Origin: an uncultured Eubacteriales bacterium
GTDB lineage: Bacteria > Bacillota > Clostridia > Christensenellales > Aristaeellaceae
Direction of reading: 5' to 3'
NCBI GenBank assembly: GCA_902790175.1
Contig: CADAQZ010000027.1
Coordinates: forward strand, 1 to 38,911
DNA: 38,911 bases
The notes below the pieces were generated by a model. The model saw only the letters and a list, made by a program, of their open reading frames with translations, searched no databases and was not told the DNA's origin. Of this stretch, positions 1-7,896 are shown in pieces. Both the position numbers and the translations under genes were made by a program. Each line of letters begins with the position of its first letter. Within the stretch, counting starts at the first letter, position 1.

Positions 1-594
1 CCCCGCTGCAAGCAGCCCGCCTCGAAGTTCGTGAAGGTGGAGCCGGAAGTCCCGAAGAAGAATCCCTATGCCGGAACGCAGACCGAGAAGAATCTTGAGG
101 CCGCCTTTGCCGGCGAATCCCAGGCCCGCAACAAGTACACCTATTTCGCCTCCCGGGCAAAGAAGGACGGCTTCGAACAGATCGCGGCGCTGTTCCTCAA
201 GACTGCGGACAACGAAAAGGAGCACGCAAAGATGTGGTTCAAGGAGCTGAACGGCATCGGCACCACGGCGGAGAACCTGGCTGCCGCCGCGGATGGCGAG
301 AACTACGAGTGGACGGACATGTATGAAGGCTTCGCCGTCACCGCCGAGGCGGAGGGCTTCCCTGAGCTGGCCGCGAAGTTCCGCATGGTCGCCGCCATTG
401 AAAAGCATCATGAGGAGCGCTACCGTGCGCTTTTGAAGAACGTGGAGATGCAGGAGGTCTTCAAGAAGAGCGAGGTCAAGGTGTGGGAGTGCCGCAACTG
501 CGGGCACATCGTGGTCGGCACTCAGGCCCCGGAGATCTGCCCGGTGTGCGCCCATCCCCAGAGCTACTTTGAAGTGAACGCGGAGAATTACTGA
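1..594 (+). CDS. rbr: Rubrerythrin with rubredoxin-like domains at both ends (5' partial)
   Basis: Non-haem diiron peroxidase that reduces hydrogen peroxide in the cytoplasm of anaerobes. The reading frame is open from the first base: the first codons read [10 protein letters not shown], the second knuckle of a rubredoxin fold, so a GTG at 31 is not the true start and the gene begins before the window. After that knuckle comes a ferritin-like four-helix domain with the iron-ligand motifs [10 protein letters not shown] and IEKHHEERY. The C-terminus carries a second rubredoxin-like site with CRNC and CPVC. Canonical rubrerythrin has rubredoxin only at the C-terminus and reverse rubrerythrin only at the N-terminus; this one has both. 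The superoxide reductase gene follows after 23 bp, so the two probably form an oxidative-stress operon. Family assignment is secure; the double-rubredoxin reading depends on sequence just outside the window. Confidence 0.93.
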   Translation, partial: PRCKQPASKFVKVEPEVPKKNPYAGTQTEKNLEAAFAGESQARNKYTYFASRAKKDGFEQIAALFLKTADNEKEHAKMWFKELNGIGTTAENLAAAADGENYEWTDMYEGFAVTAEAEGFPELAAKFRMVAAIEKHHEERYRALLKNVEMQEVFKKSEVKVWECRNCGHIVVGTQAPEICPVCAHPQSYFEVNAENY

Positions 595-617
595 TTGGTT
601 CAAAGGAGGATATTGAC

Positions 618-989
618 ATGACGTTCTACAGATGCGAACACTGCGGCAACATCATCGCCCACATCCAGGATTCTGGCGTCCGCTGCCACTGCTGCGGCGA
701 GGAGATGAAGCCCCTTACCCCCAACACCACCGACGCAGCCGGCGAGAAGCATGTGCCGGTAATCGCTGTCAACGGTCAGATTGTGACGGTCACCGTCGGC
801 TCCGTGGAACACCCCATGCTGGACGCGCACTACATCCAGTGGATCCTCCTTGAGACCCAAGAAGGCCGTCAGCGCAAAGCGCTGAAGCCGGGTGATAAAC
901 CCGTCGCTGTCTTCGCGCTCACAGAGGGTGATGCCGTAGTTGCGGCATACGAATACTGCAATCTGCATGGGCTGTGGAAGTCTGAATAA
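618..989 (+). CDS. dfx: Desulfoferrodoxin (superoxide reductase)
   Basis: Reduces superoxide to hydrogen peroxide without making oxygen; the peroxide can then be handled by the rubrerythrin encoded just upstream. The 123-residue product has the two-domain layout of class I desulfoferrodoxins. The N-terminal desulforedoxin domain has C6, C9, C25 and C26 as the expected Cys4 iron ligands, with an extra C23. The catalytic domain has the EKHVP motif (K44, H45), H65, H71 and the C114-N-L-H117 motif, giving the four His plus one Cys that hold the active iron. An AAAGGAGG site lies about 8 bases before the ATG. Length and ligand spacing fit the family, so this is a confident call. Confidence 0.96.
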   Translation: MTFYRCEHCGNIIAHIQDSGVRCHCCGEEMKPLTPNTTDAAGEKHVPVIAVNGQIVTVTVGSVEHPMLDAHYIQWILLETQEGRQRKALKPGDKPVAVFALTEGDAVVAAYEYCNLHGLWKSE

Positions 990-1022
990 GCGGAAGCATA
1001 CTGGATCTATACGGACAGAGCA

Positions 1023-1062
1023 CCCCTTTCCCACAGGGTTTTCAGCCACAGTGGGAAAGGGG
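1023..1062 (+). terminator. Perfect 12-bp hairpin after dfx
   Basis: CCCCTTTCCCAC (1023-1034) pairs perfectly with GTGGGAAAGGGG (1051-1062) around a 16-base loop, 34 bases after the dfx stop. The following bases (CTGTTGCTTTG) are only moderately T-rich, so it may be a weak terminator or an mRNA 3'-end stabiliser for the rbr-dfx transcript. Confidence 0.65.
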
Positions 1063-1080
1063 CTGTTGCTTTGTGCTGAT

Positions 1081-1379
1081 TTATATCAGCCGCAGAAGGT
1101 GAAATTCGCCTTCGATCCCAACACTAGCAACGTTGTACAGGCACTAGCTTTCGGCGTCAATGCAACGCCCGCCGGTCAGGAATATGTTTCCAGTGGCTTC
1201 AAGTCTATCAGCAAGAGCCGCGTGGATGGTGCGAATAGCATCAAGGAGACGATGCCAACGCTACTTATTACCGCCGGGCAAGCCAGATCATCAACGACAA
1301 CGACGACCCCAAGACCGTTGAATCGAAGCTGAAGAAACTGAAGACCGACATCAAAAAAGAGTACATTGGAGGTGAATAA
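1081..1379 (+). pseudogene. Frameshifted gene remnant, probably phage-derived
   Basis: No start codon or full-length frame is visible. One frame reads a protein-like segment up to about 1240 (FAFDPNTSNVVQALAFGVN, then NATPAGQEYVSSGFKSISKS). The coding signal then jumps to another frame at about 1240-1250 and continues as YYRRASQIINDNDDPKTVES and KLKKLKTDIKKEYIGGE up to TAA at 1377. In the second frame a TAG at 1236 blocks an upstream extension, so a single indel near 1236-1250 would explain both pieces. The piece ends one base before the ATG of the gp3-like packaging gene, and its last codons contain that gene's Shine-Dalgarno site, which is typical of tightly packed phage genes. Base composition is visibly less GC-rich than the flanking chromosome. 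I do not recognise the family. Confidence 0.5.
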
Positions 1380-1380
1380 T

Positions 1381-1893
1381 ATGGCACGAAGCAGGCTGGG
1401 AAAGATTGAGTACAGATCGAAGCTGGCAACCGAAGGCAAGAACTTCAAGGCATCTACGCTGGAAGAAAGCTACCCACGCGCCTCGCTACTCAGGCGGCGC
1501 GTGAAGCAGTACTTTGACGACTGCGATCTGAAGGGCAAGCATTATTCCGTCCCCGGCCTGGGGCTGTTCCTGGGCCTAAGAACGCGGGTCATTGTGAACT
1601 ACACGACTGAAGACGAAGACTTCATGGAACACAAGCGCATCATCGACTACGCGCTCCAGCGGATCGAGACCTACATCGCCGAGCGCCTGTTCGAGACGAA
1701 GGGCAGTACCAAGGGCACGGAGTTCCTTCTTCAGAACGCCCTCGGCTATGCCAACAAAAGCGACGTGAACTCGAAGCAAGAGGTCGAGGTCACAGAGAAG
1801 CAGAGGATCAAGAACCTGCCGGACGAGGAGGTCGAGAACCACCTGAAACGGCTGGAGCCGAGAATCCTCGAATTTACCAAGAAGGCAAAATGA
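1381..1893 (+). CDS. DNA-packaging protein gp3-like / terminase small-subunit-like phage remnant
   Basis: A 170-residue product with no housekeeping match that I recognise. Its middle (VKQYFDDCDLKGKHYSVPGL, GLFLGLRTRVIVNY, then an IIDYALQRIETYIAERLFE helix and a short LQNALGYANKSDV end) follows the layout of the phage DNA-packaging gp3 family: a small HTH-type domain, a helical segment, and the 'xNxxGYxxK' turn. That family recognises packaging DNA for the large terminase. ATG 1381 is chosen over TTG 1366 because GGAGGTG at 1368-1374 sits six bases before it. No large terminase, portal or capsid gene follows: a terminator comes within ten bases and then a tRNA, so this is an isolated remnant. 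Assignment is by motif pattern only and could be wrong. Confidence 0.55.
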   Translation: MARSRLGKIEYRSKLATEGKNFKASTLEESYPRASLLRRRVKQYFDDCDLKGKHYSVPGLGLFLGLRTRVIVNYTTEDEDFMEHKRIIDYALQRIETYIAERLFETKGSTKGTEFLLQNALGYANKSDVNSKQEVEVTEKQRIKNLPDEEVENHLKRLEPRILEFTKKAK

Positions 1894-1899
1894 CCAAAA

Positions 1900-1934
1900 G
1901 CCCTCTCCCCCAGCGGGAGGGGGCTTCTTTTTTT
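1900..1934 (+). terminator. Rho-independent terminator after the phage remnant
   Basis: GCCCTCTCCC (1900-1909) pairs with GGGAGGGGGC (1915-1924), ten pairs with one G-T, over a five-base loop, followed by TTCTTTTTTT. A strong intrinsic terminator starting 7 bases after the gp3-like stop codon. Confidence 0.9.
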
Positions 1935-1959
1935 GACATCAATTTTGACATCAATGTCA
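1931..1959 (+). repeat. Tandem 12-bp repeat with overlapping palindrome
   Basis: TTTTGACATCAA occurs twice in a row (1931-1942 and 1943-1954). The second copy runs into TGTCA, making the palindrome TGACA-TCAA-TGTCA (1946-1959). It lies between the remnant's terminator and the tRNA in AT-rich sequence. It may be a leftover phage operator or recombination arm site; nothing in the sequence decides this. Confidence 0.5.
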
Positions 1960-2052
1960 TTGTGAAAAGATATGATTTATGTGAGAAAAGTGAAACGATT
2001 TTACATAATCGAGGGCGCTGATCTATGTGTCAAGATGGTTGCAGGGCACAAG

Positions 2053-2086
2053 AAAACCCCTGAAATATCGCGATTTCAAGGGTTTT
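2053..2086 (-). terminator. Terminator of tRNA-Arg
   Basis: AAAACCC-C-TGAAAT (2053-2066) pairs with ATTTCA-A-GGGTTTT with one internal C/A mismatch. Read on the minus strand it lies about 8 bases after the tRNA 3' end and finishes in TTTTC. It is close to symmetric, so it could also act from the other side. Confidence 0.7.
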
Positions 2087-2093
2087 TGTGATG

Positions 2094-2170
2094 TGGCGTG
2101 CCCGGCGGGATTCGAACCCACGGTCTTCAGAGTCGGAGTCTGACGCGATATCCAGCTTCGCTACGGGCAC
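2094..2170 (-). tRNA. tRNA-Arg (anticodon CCG)
   Basis: On the minus strand the 5' acceptor strand GTGCCCG pairs with CGGGCAC, followed by G and an encoded CCA. The anticodon arm is TCAGA-CTCCGAC-TCTGA, giving anticodon CCG, which reads CGG arginine codons. The T arm is GTGGG-TTCGAAT-CCCGC. The D stem is GCGA/TCGC rather than the common GCTC/GAGC; both strands changed together, so pairing is kept. All four arms fold and the GC-rich genes here use CGG codons. Its 3' end points toward the phage remnant, consistent with a tRNA used as an integration site. Confidence 0.96.
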
Positions 2171-2186
2171 ACAGAATGCAAGGGTT

Positions 2187-2215
2187 ATTATAGCGCATGG
2201 GGTCCAAAATGGCAA
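2187..2215 (-). promoter_or_regulatory. Sigma-A promoter of tRNA-Arg
   Basis: On the minus strand TTGCCA (2215-2210) and TATAAT (2192-2187) are separated by exactly 17 bases, with the -10 box about 17 bases before the tRNA 5' end. Confidence 0.85.
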
Positions 2216-2297
2216 GGGTTGAGGGAGGAAATGACACGGATTTTTCAAAATATTATTAATTTGCGGTCATTAATGCGGCGTCGGGCGGCGCAAATGC

Positions 2298-2330
2298 TTG
2301 CGAATTTACATTCCATTTGATACAATATCA
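2298..2330 (+). promoter_or_regulatory. Promoter of the plsX-acpP-rnc operon, with overlapping palindrome
   Basis: TTGCGA (2298-2303), a 17-base spacer and TACAAT (2321-2326) form a plausible sigma-A promoter 32 bases before plsX. The palindrome TGATA-CAA-TATCA (2318-2330) lies across the -10 box, where a repressor could block transcription. In Bacillus plsX is controlled by FapR; this palindrome does not resemble the FapR site I know, so the regulator is unknown. Confidence 0.65.
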
Positions 2331-2357
2331 TAGGTATAGCATAATGGGGGTTTTATA

Positions 2358-3380
2358 ATGAGCGAGTATATCATTGCGCTGGACGCCATGGGCGGCGACA
2401 ACGCGCCGGACGCCATCGTGGCGGGCGCGGTGGCGGCGCTGCGGCGCTTTGAGGACATCCGCATCCTGCTGGCCGGGCCCGTCGAGCGGCTGGAGCCGCT
2501 GCTGGCCGAAGCCCAGGACGTGCGCGCGCGGGTGGAGTTTTTGCCCGCGGACGAGGTGATCGCGATGGACGAATCGCCGATGCTAGCCGTGCGCAAGAAG
2601 GTCAATTCGTCGCTGGTGCAGGCCATGCTGGCCGTGCGCGAGAAGCGGGCCGGGGCCGTGGTGTCCGCCGGGAACACCGGCGCGCTGCTGGCGGGCGGCA
2701 TGCTGCGCATAGGCCGCATCCAGGGCGTCGAGCGCCCGGCGCTGGCCCCGGTGATCCCCGGCGTGAAGAAGCCGTTTCTGCTGATCGACGCCGGCGCGAA
2801 CGTGGACTGCCAGCCCAAGTACCTGGAGCAGTTCGGGCTGATGGGCTCGGTGTACATGCGCGCGGTGATGGGCGTCGAGGACCCCGCCGTGGGCCTGGTG
2901 AACATCGGCGCGGAGGCCGAGAAGGGCAACAAACTGACCAAGGAGACCTTCCAGCTGATGTCCCGGCAGACCAGCTATCGCTTCGCCGGGAACGCCGAGG
3001 CGCGCGACATCCCCTCCGGCGGCTTCGACGTGGTGGTGGCCGACGGCTTCGACGGCAACATCATCCTCAAGTACACCGAGGGCATCGTGGGCGCGATGAT
3101 GAGCATGCTCAAGGCCAACCTGACGGCCTCGAAGGTGTCGAAGCTGGGCGCGGCCCTCTGCCGCCCCGCGTTCCGCAAGTTCAAGCGCAGCATGGACTAC
3201 AACGCCTACGGCGGCGCGCCGCTGCTGGGCGTGGAGGGCGCGGTGATCAAGGCGCACGGCGCTTCCGGCGAAACGGCGATCATGAACGCCCTGCGCCAGG
3301 CCCGCGAGATGCTGGTCGGCGACGTGTGCGGCAAGATCAAGGAAGGGTTAAGCGGACTGTCGTCCGATACAGAACAATAA
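2358..3380 (+). CDS. plsX: Phosphate acyltransferase PlsX
   Basis: Converts acyl-ACP to acyl-phosphate, the first step of phosphatidic acid synthesis by the PlsX/PlsY route, at the inner face of the membrane. The 340-residue product shows the family landmarks: DAMGGDNAP at residues 9-17, SAGNTG at 103-108, a GLVNIGAEAEKGN loop, GFDGNIILK and DYNAYGGAPLLGV near the end. Length is normal for PlsX. ATG 2358 has GGGGG seven bases upstream. The gene heads a tight cluster with acpP (20 bp gap) and rnc, the usual Firmicutes order, although rpmF and fapR often found upstream elsewhere are absent here; a phage remnant and tRNA lie there instead. Confidence 0.97.
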   Translation: MSEYIIALDAMGGDNAPDAIVAGAVAALRRFEDIRILLAGPVERLEPLLAEAQDVRARVEFLPADEVIAMDESPMLAVRKKVNSSLVQAMLAVREKRAGAVVSAGNTGALLAGGMLRIGRIQGVERPALAPVIPGVKKPFLLIDAGANVDCQPKYLEQFGLMGSVYMRAVMGVEDPAVGLVNIGAEAEKGNKLTKETFQLMSRQTSYRFAGNAEARDIPSGGFDVVVADGFDGNIILKYTEGIVGAMMSMLKANLTASKVSKLGAALCRPAFRKFKRSMDYNAYGGAPLLGVEGAVIKAHGASGETAIMNALRQAREMLVGDVCGKIKEGLSGLSSDTEQ

Positions 3381-3399
3381 TTTTCAGGAGGTAAAGAAC

Positions 3400-3639
3400 A
3401 TGGATCGCAACGCTATTTTCGACAAGGTGAAGGAGTACATCCTGATGCAGCTGCCCGTGGACGAGGGCAAGGTGGTGGACGACGCCCGCATGGTGGAGGA
3501 CCTGGGAGCCGACAGCGCCAACCTGATGATGCTGATCATGGACCTGGAGACCGAGTTCAACATGACCGTCGAGGACGACGCGCTGGGCACGATCAAGACC
3601 GTGGGCGACATCGTGGACTACATCCAGAAGAAGGGCTGA
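3400..3639 (+). CDS. acpP: Acyl carrier protein
   Basis: Carries growing fatty acids on a 4'-phosphopantetheine arm. The 79-residue acidic product has the attachment serine at residue 39 in the motif LGADSANL. Most ACPs have DSLD at this site, so the Ala-Asn after the serine is a mild variation. A strong AGGAGG site precedes ATG 3400. It sits between plsX, which uses acyl-ACP, and rnc, and is probably transcribed with both. Carrier proteins of other pathways look similar, but the plsX neighbour and the length make the fatty-acid ACP the best reading. Confidence 0.94.
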   Translation: MDRNAIFDKVKEYILMQLPVDEGKVVDDARMVEDLGADSANLMMLIMDLETEFNMTVEDDALGTIKTVGDIVDYIQKKG

Positions 3640-3642
3640 TCT

Positions 3643-4314
3643 GTGAAGGCGCTTTGCCAAAAGCTGGGATATACCTTCAACGACATGAAGCTGCTGGAGA
3701 CGGCACTGACGCATCCCTCCTACGGGGGGGATCATCATGTGCCGCACTACCAGCGGCTCGAATTTCTGGGCGACGCGGTGCTGGAGCTGGCGGTGAGCCG
3801 CTACCTGTACTTTGAGTTCCCGGAGGTAGACGAGGGCAAGCTGACGCGCATCCGCGCGGGGCTGGTGCGGGAGGAGACGCTCTGCCGCGCCGCCCAAAGG
3901 CTGGAGCTGGGCAGGCACATCCGCCTGTCCGTGGGCGAGGACCGCTCCGGCGGCCGCGAAAAGTCCTCCATCCTGTGCGACGTGATGGAGGCGGTGCTTG
4001 CCGCCGTGTACCTCGACGGGGGCTTCGACGAGGCCGTGGCCGTGATTCGCCGCGCCCTGGCGGACGACCTGCATCCGCGCATGCTGGAGGACCACCTCGA
4101 TGCCAAGAGCCGCCTGCAGGAGATTTTGCAGCGCGACGGCGACATGCCGCGCTACGAGTTCGTTTCCATGCAGGGCCCACCCCACGCCCCGCTGTTTCGC
4201 TACAGCGTGACGCTCAACGGCAAGACGCTGGGCATCGGCGACGGCACCAGCAAGCAGAACGCCCAGCAGGAAGCGGCGCGCTCTGCGCTGCGCGCGATCA
4301 GAAATCACAAATAA
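3643..4314 (+). CDS. rnc: Ribonuclease III
   Basis: Cuts double-stranded RNA in rRNA precursors and in structured mRNAs. The 223-residue product has the catalytic signature QRLEFLGDAVLELA, with E40 and D44, and the second metal site DVMEAVLAAVYLDGG, with D113 and E116. A double-stranded RNA-binding domain follows from about residue 152, ending in the usual TSKQNAQQEAARSAL helix. GTG 3643 is three bases after the acpP stop, implying translational coupling; an ATG-only start would lose the first helix. The plsX-acpP-rnc-smc-ftsY order matches many Firmicutes. Length and motifs are complete. Confidence 0.97.
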   Translation: MKALCQKLGYTFNDMKLLETALTHPSYGGDHHVPHYQRLEFLGDAVLELAVSRYLYFEFPEVDEGKLTRIRAGLVREETLCRAAQRLELGRHIRLSVGEDRSGGREKSSILCDVMEAVLAAVYLDGGFDEAVAVIRRALADDLHPRMLEDHLDAKSRLQEILQRDGDMPRYEFVSMQGPPHAPLFRYSVTLNGKTLGIGDGTSKQNAQQEAARSALRAIRNHK

Positions 4315-4332
4315 TTACGGAGAGCATTTACT

Positions 4333-7300
4333 TTGCGACTTAAGAAACTCATCCTCCACGGCTTCAAGTCCTTCGCGGACCACGTGGAGATCACCTTTGA
4401 AGACGGCATCACCGGCGTGGTGGGCCCCAACGGCTGCGGCAAGAGCAACATCTCCGACGCGGTGCGCTGGGTGCTGGGCGAGCAGAGCGCCAAGAGCCTG
4501 CGCGGCGCGAAGATGGAGGACGTCATCTTCAACGGCACCGAGAACCGCCGCCGCCTGTCCTACTGCGAGGTGACGCTGGTCTTCGACAACGAGGACCACG
4601 CCCTTGCCATCGACTTTGCCGAGGTCTCCGTCACGCGCCGCGTGTACCGCAACGGCGACGGCGAGTACAAGATCAACGGCGCGTCCTGCCGCCTGCGCGA
4701 CATCGTGGACCTGTTCCGCGACACCGGCATCGGCAAGGATGGCTATTCGCTGATCGGCCAGGGCCGCATCGACGAGATCCTGTCCGCGCGCAGCGAGGAC
4801 CGCCGCCAGGTGTTCGAGGAGGCCGCGGGCATCGTCAAGTACAAGGCCCGCAAGCTGGACGCCCAGAAGCGCATCCAGCGCACCCAAGAAAACCTGAACC
4901 GCGTGGAGGACATCCTCGCGGAGCTGGAGGACCGCGTCGAGCCCCTCAAAGAGCAGAGCGAGCAGGCGCGGGAATACCTGGCCCTGCGCGACGAATTGAA
5001 GGGGCTGGACCTCAACGTGTTCCTGGTGCGCACCGAGCGCTACGAGGCGCGCATCCGCGAGCTGAAGGAGTCGGTGCAGGCGCTGGGCGAGTCGATCCTC
5101 GAGGCCAACCAGGCGCTGGAAAAGCAGGGCGCCGAGCGCGACGAGGCGCAGGCCAGGCTGGACGCGCTGGAGCATGAGAGCAGCGAAAAGCGCGAGGCCG
5201 TACAGCGGCTGATCCGCGAGGTGGAGGCCGGCGAAGGCGCGGTGCAGGTGATGCGCGAGCGCATCGCCGCGGGCGAGAAGGACCGCGATCGCATCCAGGC
5301 CCAGCGCGCGTCCGCCGCGGAGGGCGGCGAGGGCATCCGCAAGCAGATCGAGCGCATGAGCGAGGAGATCGACGCGGAGTCGAAGGCGCTTCGCGAGGCC
5401 GAGGCCGCGCTGCTCGAGCGCGAGGGCGTGCTGGAGGGCTCGGAGACGAAGCTTGCGGACCTGGAGGAGGCCTCCGAGAACGCCAAGCAGCAGATCATCC
5501 AGGCCATGAACCGTCTGGGCGACGTGCGCAGCCAGCGGGCGCGTTTGAGCGCCATGCAGACGGCGCTGGAGAACCAGCTGAAGGCCATGGAAGTCGACCG
5601 CGAGCGCGAACAGAACGGCTCCGAAGCGCTCGGCGCGCACGTGCAGGCGGCGCAGGAGCTGCTGGACAGCGAGAACGCCCGCAAGGGCGAGCTGGACGGC
5701 CAGGCCGCCGAGATGCAGGCGAAGGTGCAGGCGCTGGGCGACGAGGCCGCGGCGCTGTCCGACCACGTGGCGCGGATGCAGGCCGAGAAGCAGCAGCGCG
5801 ACTCCCGCCTGCGGCTGCTCAGGGAGATGCAGCGCGACTACGAGGGCTACAACAACTCCGTCAAGCAGGTGCTCTTGCAGGCGCGCCGCCAGGGCGAGAG
5901 CTCGGGCGTGCACGGCGTGGTGGCCGACCTGATCCACGTGCCGGCCCGCCTGGAGCGCGCCATGGACATGGTGCTGGGCGGGGCGCTTCAAAACATCGTG
6001 GTGGACCGCGACGAGGACGCCAAGCGCATGATCGAATACCTGCGCGCCAACCGCTTCGGCCGGGCCACGTTCCTGCCGATCGCTTCCGTGCGCGGGCGCA
6101 CGCTGTCCCAGCAGGAGCGGGCCGTGCTGGCCATGCCGGGCTGCGTGGGGCTGGCGTCGGAGCTGGTGGAGTTCGACCCGAAGTACCAGGGCGTAATCGA
6201 CAACCTGCTGGGGCGCACCGTGGTGGCCGAGGATTTGACCGCCGGCATCGCCATCCAGCGCGCCGGGAAGTATCAGTTCCGGCTGGTGACGCTGGAGGGC
6301 GACGTGATGCACTCCGGCGGCTCCATGACCGGCGGCAGCGTGCAGAGCCGCATGACCAGCCTGCTGTCGCGCACCCGCGAGATCGAGGAGAGCGAGCAGG
6401 CGCTCAAGCAGCTGGAGGCGCAGTTTGACGAGGCGCGCCAGCGCTACGCCGCCATTGAGGACGCCAGAACCGGGCTGAAGAAGGAGCGCGGCGAGCTGTA
6501 CGACGAGCTGCACAAGCAAGAGGTCGTCGTGGCCCGCGCGGAGGCCCAGCTGAAGGCGGCTCTGGACGAACAGGAGAGCAACAACCAGCGGCTGGCCCGC
6601 TCCGAGGCCGAGCGCGAGCGCCTGCGCGAGCAGCACGCGGACGTGACGCAGGGCCTTGCCAAGCTTGACGAGCAGCAACAGAGCGCCGAGAGCAGCACCG
6701 ACGATCGCCAGACCGAGGTGAAGCGCCTGTCCGAGGCGATCTACCGGCTGCGCGGCGAGACGGAGGCCCTGCGCGACGAGGTGAACGCCGAGCGCGTGCG
6801 CCTGGCCTCGCGCAAGCGCGGCCTGGAGGCGAGCGTCGCCGACCGCGACCGGCTTTCCAGCCAGGCCGAGGACGCCGAGAAGCTGATGGCCGAATCGGAG
6901 GTTCTGCTGAAGGACTGCCTGGAGGAACTGGAGAAGAACGCCGCGCTGCTGGAGGCGGACATCGAGCGCCTCACCGGCAACAAGGCGCTGCTGGACGGCG
7001 CGCGGGAAGCCTTCAACGAGGTGGACGCGCGGCGCACCGGCGTGCAGAAGCAGTTGCAGGCCATGGGCGAGCAGATGGATGCCCTGCGCGCGAACCTCGA
7101 CGAGTTCAGCGACAAGCACCATCGCAGCGAATTGCAGCTGGCACGCGTGGAGAGCGAATTCAAGCAGATCCAGGACCGCATCTGGGAGGACTACGAGCTG
7201 ACCTACGCCGGCGCCGAGCCGTTCCGCCAGCCGGACTTCAAGCTGACGGAGTCGGAAAAGCGCATCGCCGCCATCCGCCAGCGCATCCGCGCGATGGGCA

Positions 7301-7896
7301 CCGTGAACGTGGCGGCGCTGGACGAGTACCGCCGCACGGTGGAGCGCGTGGAGGAGCTCACCAGCCAGCGCGACGACCTGTTGAAGGCCCAGGCGGACCT
7401 GGAGGGCATCGTCGCGGAGCTGGAGAGCAAGATGGACAAGCAGTTCAAGGAGCAGTTCGCGCTGATGAACGAGAACTTCCAGCGCACGTTCGTCAAGCTG
7501 TTCGGCGGCGGCAAGGCGGAGCTTCGCCTGTCCGACCCGAAGGACGCGCTGAACTGCGGCATCGACATCGTGGCCCAGCCGCCCGGAAAGAAGCTGCAGA
7601 TGCTGTCGCTGCTCTCCGGCGGCGAGCGCGCGCTGACCGCCATCGCGATCCTGTTCGCGATCCTCGATCTGAAGCCCACCCCGTTCTGCATACTGGACGA
7701 GATCGAGGCGGCGCTGGACGACGCGAACATCGACACCTACGCCGACTACCTGAAGTCCTACTCCGAGAACACCCAGTTCATCGTCATCACCCACCGCAAG
7801 GGCACCATGGAGCGCTGCGACGCGCTCTACGGCGTGGTGATGGAGGAGAAGGGCGTGTCGAAGACCGTGTCGGTCAAGCTGAACGAAGCAGTTTAG
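4333..7896 (+). CDS. smc: Chromosome segregation ATPase SMC
   Basis: Core subunit of the SMC-ScpAB condensin that organises and separates the nucleoid. The 1187-residue product is full length. Walker A GPNGCGKSN is at residues 31-39. Two long coiled-coil arms rich in Glu, Arg, Lys, Gln and Ala flank a hinge at about residues 520-680 (starting near VHGVVADLI and containing GGSMTGGS). The C-terminal head has the LSGGE signature at 1094-1098 and Walker B ILDEIEAALDD with the catalytic E1123. The start is TTG 4333, with CGGAGAG eight bases upstream; no better start is available. A 7-bp repeat array begins at its stop codon and a long inverted repeat separates it from ftsY. Confidence 0.98.
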   Translation: MRLKKLILHGFKSFADHVEITFEDGITGVVGPNGCGKSNISDAVRWVLGEQSAKSLRGAKMEDVIFNGTENRRRLSYCEVTLVFDNEDHALAIDFAEVSVTRRVYRNGDGEYKINGASCRLRDIVDLFRDTGIGKDGYSLIGQGRIDEILSARSEDRRQVFEEAAGIVKYKARKLDAQKRIQRTQENLNRVEDILAELEDRVEPLKEQSEQAREYLALRDELKGLDLNVFLVRTERYEARIRELKESVQALGESILEANQALEKQGAERDEAQARLDALEHESSEKREAVQRLIREVEAGEGAVQVMRERIAAGEKDRDRIQAQRASAAEGGEGIRKQIERMSEEIDAESKALREAEAALLEREGVLEGSETKLADLEEASENAKQQIIQAMNRLGDVRSQRARLSAMQTALENQLKAMEVDREREQNGSEALGAHVQAAQELLDSENARKGELDGQAAEMQAKVQALGDEAAALSDHVARMQAEKQQRDSRLRLLREMQRDYEGYNNSVKQVLLQARRQGESSGVHGVVADLIHVPARLERAMDMVLGGALQNIVVDRDEDAKRMIEYLRANRFGRATFLPIASVRGRTLSQQERAVLAMPGCVGLASELVEFDPKYQGVIDNLLGRTVVAEDLTAGIAIQRAGKYQFRLVTLEGDVMHSGGSMTGGSVQSRMTSLLSRTREIEESEQALKQLEAQFDEARQRYAAIEDARTGLKKERGELYDELHKQEVVVARAEAQLKAALDEQESNNQRLARSEAERERLREQHADVTQGLAKLDEQQQSAESSTDDRQTEVKRLSEAIYRLRGETEALRDEVNAERVRLASRKRGLEASVADRDRLSSQAEDAEKLMAESEVLLKDCLEELEKNAALLEADIERLTGNKALLDGAREAFNEVDARRTGVQKQLQAMGEQMDALRANLDEFSDKHHRSELQLARVESEFKQIQDRIWEDYELTYAGAEPFRQPDFKLTESEKRIAAIRQRIRAMGTVNVAALDEYRRTVERVEELTSQRDDLLKAQADLEGIVAELESKMDKQFKEQFALMNENFQRTFVKLFGGGKAELRLSDPKDALNCGIDIVAQPPGKKLQMLSLLSGGERALTAIAILFAILDLKPTPFCILDEIEAALDDANIDTYADYLKSYSENTQFIVITHRKGTMERCDALYGVVMEEKGVSKTVSVKLNEAV

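Noticed and set aside
4315-7794. 1159-codon open frame antisense to smc
   Set aside because: High GC and regular codon use leave the complementary frame open. The product is a low-complexity Leu/Val/Ala/His/Gln string with no domain, while smc has every family motif.
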